The position numbers and the translations under genes were made by a program. A stretch of DNA of 36,662 bases from Trichothermofontia sp037445115 (GTDB lineage: Bacteria > Cyanobacteriota > Cyanobacteriia > B231). The stretch lies in NCBI GenBank assembly GCA_037445115.1, contig JBBILC010000038.1, forward strand, positions 1 to 36,662, given 5' to 3'. The stretch's first letter is position 1; every line of letters starts with the position of its first letter. The notes below the pieces were generated by a model that saw nothing but the letters and a program-made list of their open reading frames with translations, did not search any database and had not been told where the DNA came from. Of the stretch, positions 32,701 to 36,662 are shown piece after piece.

Positions 32701-32948
32701 ATTGACATGGAGAGCACTTCGAAGATACCAATCCTGTGTTCCAAAGCAACGTAATCTCATCGGTTGGGGGGGTTGAACTGCTTCGATTCCAAATTAATCG
32801 ATGTGCCCTAGAGAATAACTTTTTAAAAGCAGTCTAAACTCCAGTAAAAGCATAGGTTATGTGAAGCTTATATGAAACCTAGTTGTAGTAACTTTTAATA
32901 TCTACGCTAAACTAATAGGGGCATAATCATTTTTCTCCAGCTACGATC

Positions 32949-35177
32949 GTGACTCAGCCGTCCCTAGACCTAGAGCAGGCCCTCAAACATTACTTTGGCT
33001 ACGAGCAGTTTCGATCGGGTCAACGATCGATCATTGAGGCGATTCTACAAAATCGGGATACGCTAGTAATCATGCCAACGGGGGGCGGCAAATCCCTCTG
33101 CTATCAATTACCTGCCTTGCTGAGGAGGGGCGTAACCATCGTTGTTTCTCCCCTCATCTCCCTCATGCAGGATCAGGTGGATGCACTGCGCAATAATGGG
33201 ATTCCGGCAACGTTTTTGAATAGCAGTATCACGGGGGGTGAGGCGCGATCGCGGGAAGCTGCCTTGTTACGGGGAGATATCCAACTGCTCTATGTCGCCC
33301 CGGAACGGTTGTTAATGTCGGGATTCCTGGAGAGTTTCTTAGACCCGGTGCAGGAACGGTTTGGGATTGCGGGGTTTGCGATCGATGAAGCCCATTGTGT
33401 GTCCGAATGGGGCCATGACTTTCGTCCGGAATATCGCCAATTGCGCCAGGTGCGCCAACGGTATCCCCAGGTTCCGGTCACCGCCCTAACGGCCACCGCC
33501 ACCGAGCGGGTGCGGCAGGATATTTTGCAACAATTGGCCCTGAGTCAGCCTTTAATTCATGTTGCCAGCTTTAATCGACCTAATCTTTACTATGACGTAC
33601 AAGAAAAAGCCTCAAGTACTCGCCAAAACTTGAAAGACCTAGTGCAGGCGATCCGGCAACAATCGGGGGCAGGGATTATCTACTGCCTCAGTCGTAAGCG
33701 GGTTGAAACCGTTGCGAGTTACCTGAATGATTGTGGCATTCGGGCACTCCCCTACCATGCCGGATTACCTGCTCAACAACGGGAAGAAAATCAAACCCGA
33801 TTTATTCGTGATGATGTGCGCATTATTGTCGCTACGATCGCGTTCGGGATGGGCATTAATAAACCCGACGTGCGCTTTGTCTTTCACTTTGATTTACCGC
33901 GAAATATTGAGGGATATTATCAAGAATCAGGTCGTGCTGGCCGGGATGGCGAGCCTGCCCACTGTCGGTTGTATTTCAGCTATGGGGACCTGAAGACGGT
34001 GGAGTGGGGGATTGATCAGAAGCCCGATCCGGATGAACAACGAATTGCCCGTCAGCAGTTGCGCCAAATGCTCGATTATGCGGAAAGTACGGTTTGTCGT
34101 CGGACGATTCAACTGGGGTATTTCGGCGAAGATTTTCCGGGAAGTTGTGATAACTGTGATAACTGTCGCTATCCCAAACCGCTAGTCGATTGGACGATCG
34201 AGGCACAGAAATTCCTGTCCTGCGTGGCCCGCTGTCGCGAACGCTTTGGCATGAACTATATTATTGATGTCTTGCGGGGATCGAAGAATTCAAAAATTCT
34301 CAGTAATCAACACCAAACCTTATCAACCTACGGTATTGGCCAGGATCATACGGCGGAGGAATGGAAAACGCTGGGCCGATCGCTGATCCACCAGGGCCTC
34401 CTCACAATGACCCCGGATGGCTATGGGATCTTGAAATTGAATGAGAAAAGCTGGGAAGTGCTGCGCAAACAGAGATCGGTCTATATTGCGATCGCGCCCA
34501 CCGTCGCTCAGCCGATTGCCATCAAAACACCCAAAACGACCGCCATTCCCCCAGCCATTCCCGAACCTAAGGCGGCTGAACTGTTTGAACGGTTACGTCA
34601 ATTGCGCAAGCGCTTAGCCGATGAGCAAGGGGTTCCGCCCTATGTCGTGTTTGCTGACGCCAGTTTGCGAGCAATGGCTAACCGTTGTCCTCTGACCCGC
34701 AATGCCTTTGCCGAGGTGTTTGGGGTGGGCAGTCGTAAGTTAAGCCAATACGGTGATCCGTTTTTAGCGGAAATTCAAGCCTATTGCCGGGAACAGGGCC
34801 TCCATCCGGAACCGTCACCCGCAACCCTCTCCCCAGCACGGCCCCCCGCATCAGACACGCCGCCTGATCCAGCCTTGTTATCAGGAACGGTTCAGGAAAC
34901 TTGGCAGTTGTATCAGCAGGGGCTAGGGGTTGAGGCGATCGCGGCCCAACGTCAATTAAAACTGGCTACGATTTACACCCATTTCAGCGATTTAATTCAG
35001 GCAGGCAAGTTAACCAATATCGATCCGTTAGTTCCCCCCGATCGCCAAGCTGCGATTATTGCGGCCCTAGAGGCGATCGGCCCTGACTCGCTGCGGGATG
35101 TGTTTGACCACCTACGGGGCCTTTATAATTACGGCGAAATTCGGCTAGTGAGTAGTTGGTGGCAACTGGGCCGCTAG
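32949..35177 (+). CDS. recQ: ATP-dependent DNA helicase RecQ
   Basis: A 742-residue helicase. Walker A is MPTGGGKS (42-49), Walker B DEAH (146-149), and the motif VI region is YYQESGRAGRDG. The RQC zinc site uses Cys residues in STVCRRTI and GSCDNCDNC. An HRDC domain follows (about 530-610: LRQLRKRLADEQGVPPYVVF ... LSQYGDPFL) and then a C-terminal helix-turn-helix of the HTH_40 type (about 655-740). RecQ unwinds forks and recombination intermediates. Start is GTG at 32949; no clear Shine-Dalgarno is seen. The last 33 bases overlap the end of the Uma2 gene on the other strand. Confidence 0.95.
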   Translation: MTQPSLDLEQALKHYFGYEQFRSGQRSIIEAILQNRDTLVIMPTGGGKSLCYQLPALLRRGVTIVVSPLISLMQDQVDALRNNGIPATFLNSSITGGEARSREAALLRGDIQLLYVAPERLLMSGFLESFLDPVQERFGIAGFAIDEAHCVSEWGHDFRPEYRQLRQVRQRYPQVPVTALTATATERVRQDILQQLALSQPLIHVASFNRPNLYYDVQEKASSTRQNLKDLVQAIRQQSGAGIIYCLSRKRVETVASYLNDCGIRALPYHAGLPAQQREENQTRFIRDDVRIIVATIAFGMGINKPDVRFVFHFDLPRNIEGYYQESGRAGRDGEPAHCRLYFSYGDLKTVEWGIDQKPDPDEQRIARQQLRQMLDYAESTVCRRTIQLGYFGEDFPGSCDNCDNCRYPKPLVDWTIEAQKFLSCVARCRERFGMNYIIDVLRGSKNSKILSNQHQTLSTYGIGQDHTAEEWKTLGRSLIHQGLLTMTPDGYGILKLNEKSWEVLRKQRSVYIAIAPTVAQPIAIKTPKTTAIPPAIPEPKAAELFERLRQLRKRLADEQGVPPYVVFADASLRAMANRCPLTRNAFAEVFGVGSRKLSQYGDPFLAEIQAYCREQGLHPEPSPATLSPARPPASDTPPDPALLSGTVQETWQLYQQGLGVEAIAAQRQLKLATIYTHFSDLIQAGKLTNIDPLVPPDRQAAIIAALEAIGPDSLRDVFDHLRGLYNYGEIRLVSSWWQLGR

Positions 35178-35858
35178 CTGCTGGACAAAGGCTTGGTGGG
35201 CCGGAGATTGCAGTCCGGCTTGCAGCGTGGTTAAGACGATCGGCATTTGTTGCGTCAGAAGCGCATCCACAGCCAGCCATAGACCAGGGAAAACCTGACT
35301 ACGGAGAATGCCCTCAGCATCCGGAAAGTGCAGTTGATAGTCGCCATCCACCAGCACAAACCACTGGATTTGATTCTCGTAAACCTGCCAGATGATATAT
35401 TCCAAAACCCCATTCCGCCGATATACCTGCTTTTTACTACCCATATCGATCGCGGCACTACTGGCGGCAATTTCAAAAATCAATTCGGGCGCACCTTCAA
35501 GATAACCATCGCGGCTTAAGCGGGTTTGCCCCCCGACCCTCGGCTCAATCAAAAGGACCGCATCGGGTTGGGGTTCGTTATCTAAATCTAGCCGAACCGT
35601 CGGGGCATCACTCAAATCAACCCCAGGGGTTTGGGCCTGATAGACCCCCAACCAGGTGATCACACGGCTGTGGGGCTTGCCATGCTGTTCATGGCGTAGG
35701 GGCGAAGCCACGTACACCACTCCTTCAATCAATTCTGCTTTTTTAACCCTAGAAACCGCGTAACGTCGCTCAAATTCAGGACGGGTTAAGCGATCGCCAC
35801 TTTCCAGGGGAGGGATCGCTGGGGTATTGAGGGTTAGCGCAGACTGGGCGGCGGGCAT
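35145..35858 (-). CDS. Uma2 family (DUF820, PD-(D/E)XK) endonuclease-like protein
   Basis: A 237-residue member of the large cyanobacterial Uma2 family. The core elements are AELIEGVVYVASP (41-53), PQPDAVLLI with Asp99, PELIFEIAASS with Glu129, and the helix DMGSKKQVYRRNGVLEYIIW. This fits the PD-(D/E)XK nuclease fold, but activity is unproven for most members. Its last 11 codons overlap the end of recQ tail-to-tail. The C-terminal tail (MPIVLTTLQAGLQSPAHQAF) is the one also found as a relic at 9917. Confidence 0.9.
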   Translation of the reverse strand: MPAAQSALTLNTPAIPPLESGDRLTRPEFERRYAVSRVKKAELIEGVVYVASPLRHEQHGKPHSRVITWLGVYQAQTPGVDLSDAPTVRLDLDNEPQPDAVLLIEPRVGGQTRLSRDGYLEGAPELIFEIAASSAAIDMGSKKQVYRRNGVLEYIIWQVYENQIQWFVLVDGDYQLHFPDAEGILRSQVFPGLWLAVDALLTQQMPIVLTTLQAGLQSPAHQAFVQQLAAQLPPTTH

Positions 35859-35892
35859 AACAACTCAAATAGGGACTAGTTTCAGTCTAGCG

Positions 35893-35921
35893 TCAAAAAA
35901 AGAAGGGGCCATCTGGCCCCT
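35893..35921 (-). terminator. Rho-independent terminator of the porin gene
   Basis: On the minus strand, arms GGGGCC and GGCCCC (35915-35920 and 35905-35910) with an AGAT loop are followed by TTCTTTTTTTG. It lies about 50 bases past the porin stop. An extra CCCTAGA/TCTAGGG hairpin (35940-35960) precedes it. Confidence 0.9.
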
Positions 35922-35968
35922 ACACTCAGCATAGGTTAACCCTAGAACAGCAATCTAGGGCAACCGAC

Positions 35969-36634
35969 TTAGAACGTAAACGTTGTCCGGACGACACCCA
36001 CTACCGCCGTGTCATTGTCCTTGTTCCCATAGGGAGCCGTGATCACAATCAGACCGGGCGTAATGGAAATGTTGTCGTTCAGTTGGAACTTGTAGAACCC
36101 TTCAATGTGGAGGGCAGTGTCATCTACACCACCAACATAGGGTTCCGCACCCACCAATAGACCCCCCAGGTTCCCTTCCTTACCCAAATCGGGGAAAGCC
36201 AAACCCAGCGCGTAGTACCAAATTTCCGCATCACCCGGACCACCCGTTTGCTGAACGTTGGTATACCCCCCGTAGGCATTCACCGCAAAACGCGGGGAAA
36301 ACTGATAGGAAGCCTGAATCCCGTAGGAATTGGTAACCGCCGTACCAAAACCAGGGTCCTTGGCATTCGCAGTCCCAACGCCTAGATCAAAGATGACGTT
36401 GTCACTGCCATCCCCTGCTAGCCCATTAAAATAGGCATGGCCATAGGTCAAACCAATCTGGAAGGCATCACTCGGCTTGAAGGTTAGCTGGGAAAGGATG
36501 GAATATTCGCCATTGAACAAACCATTCTTCGGTGCTGGGTTAAAGGAATTCCCACCAAAGTAACCCGCAGAGAAGGTCACCTTTTCCGACAGGTTATAGT
36601 TGAACCCAATCCAGAAGTGTTGAATCTTAAGATT
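35969..36634 (-). CDS. OprB/Som-like carbohydrate porin, C-terminal part
   Basis: The C-terminal beta-barrel end of a cyanobacterial outer-membrane porin. Alternating polar/aromatic strands include FWIGFNYNLSEKVTFSAGYF, SQLTFKPSDAFQIGLTYGHAYF, SYGIQASYQFSPRFAVNAYGGY, and the terminal VVGVVRTTFTF with the C-terminal Phe of outer-membrane proteins. About 220 residues are visible; the N-terminal SLH domain and most of the barrel are missing. Upstream of 36634 an in-frame TAA (36635-36637) and an AT-rich stretch interrupt the frame, so this is either a truncated gene or a fragment joined to foreign DNA. A good terminator follows. Confidence 0.8.
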   Translation of the reverse strand, partial: NLKIQHFWIGFNYNLSEKVTFSAGYFGGNSFNPAPKNGLFNGEYSILSQLTFKPSDAFQIGLTYGHAYFNGLAGDGSDNVIFDLGVGTANAKDPGFGTAVTNSYGIQASYQFSPRFAVNAYGGYTNVQQTGGPGDAEIWYYALGLAFPDLGKEGNLGGLLVGAEPYVGGVDDTALHIEGFYKFQLNDNISITPGLIVITAPYGNKDNDTAVVGVVRTTFTF

Positions 36635-36662
36635 TTATTTTCTAAAAATAGACACACTAATC

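Noticed and set aside
1..36662. tRNA, rRNA or replication-origin genes
   Set aside because: No cloverleaf with the TTCGANTC-type arm, no rRNA sequence and no DnaA-box cluster was seen in any gap, though a covariance scan would be more reliable than reading.

Overview
The window is a chromosomal segment of a cyanobacterium. Evidence: cyanobacteria-only small photosystem II proteins (Psb34, a Psb35-related protein), a COP23-domain protein, MenG for phylloquinone synthesis, GlcD for photorespiratory glycolate, an OprB/Som-type porin, many GCGATCGC (HIP1) octamers, and the palindromic repeats common in filamentous and Leptolyngbya-like genomes. Genus is not decided; a Leptolyngbya-like lineage is a low-confidence guess.

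Layout. 1-2450: end of a minimal PBP4-type DD-carboxypeptidase, an MDR oxidoreductase and a small membrane protein. 2490-7400: an ABC1 kinase, an 800-base gap holding a heavily structured RNA-like segment (4639-4880), a small secreted protein, a small HTH-like protein and a CocE/NonD hydrolase. 7490-8300: three tiny genes on the minus strand (Psb35-related, a conserved 65-residue protein, Psb34). 8700-12640: a RodZ-like HTH/membrane protein, a Uma2 gene remnant, glcD, a secreted DUF3887-like protein and a 35-residue membrane peptide. 12640-16100 (minus): tldD and lepA. 16250-19280: RDD protein and polytopic membrane protein (minus), divergent from a SpoIIM/DUF95 protein (plus).

19290-21280: an alpha/beta hydrolase bracketed by two direct copies of a 95-bp palindromic element, then an Asp/Asn beta-hydroxylase-like protein. 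21400-25570 (minus): COP23 protein, menG, mtnP, holA. 25600-32320: DUF1868 protein, TPR protein, AEC permease (minus), M15 peptidase, an M41-like protease without an ATPase domain, hspA and an Rpn/DUF4351 nuclease with an in-frame 12-bp repeat. 32370-36662: a decayed PIN-domain gene, recQ overlapping tail-to-tail with a Uma2 gene, and a porin gene cut off near the right edge.

Most of this is housekeeping or envelope biology. Accessory signal lies in the gaps: at least three families of dispersed palindromic elements, four local tandem or direct repeats, two gene relics, and one candidate orphan structured RNA that resembles HEARO/omegaRNA of IscB/IsrB elements. That RNA is the best candidate for something undescribed.
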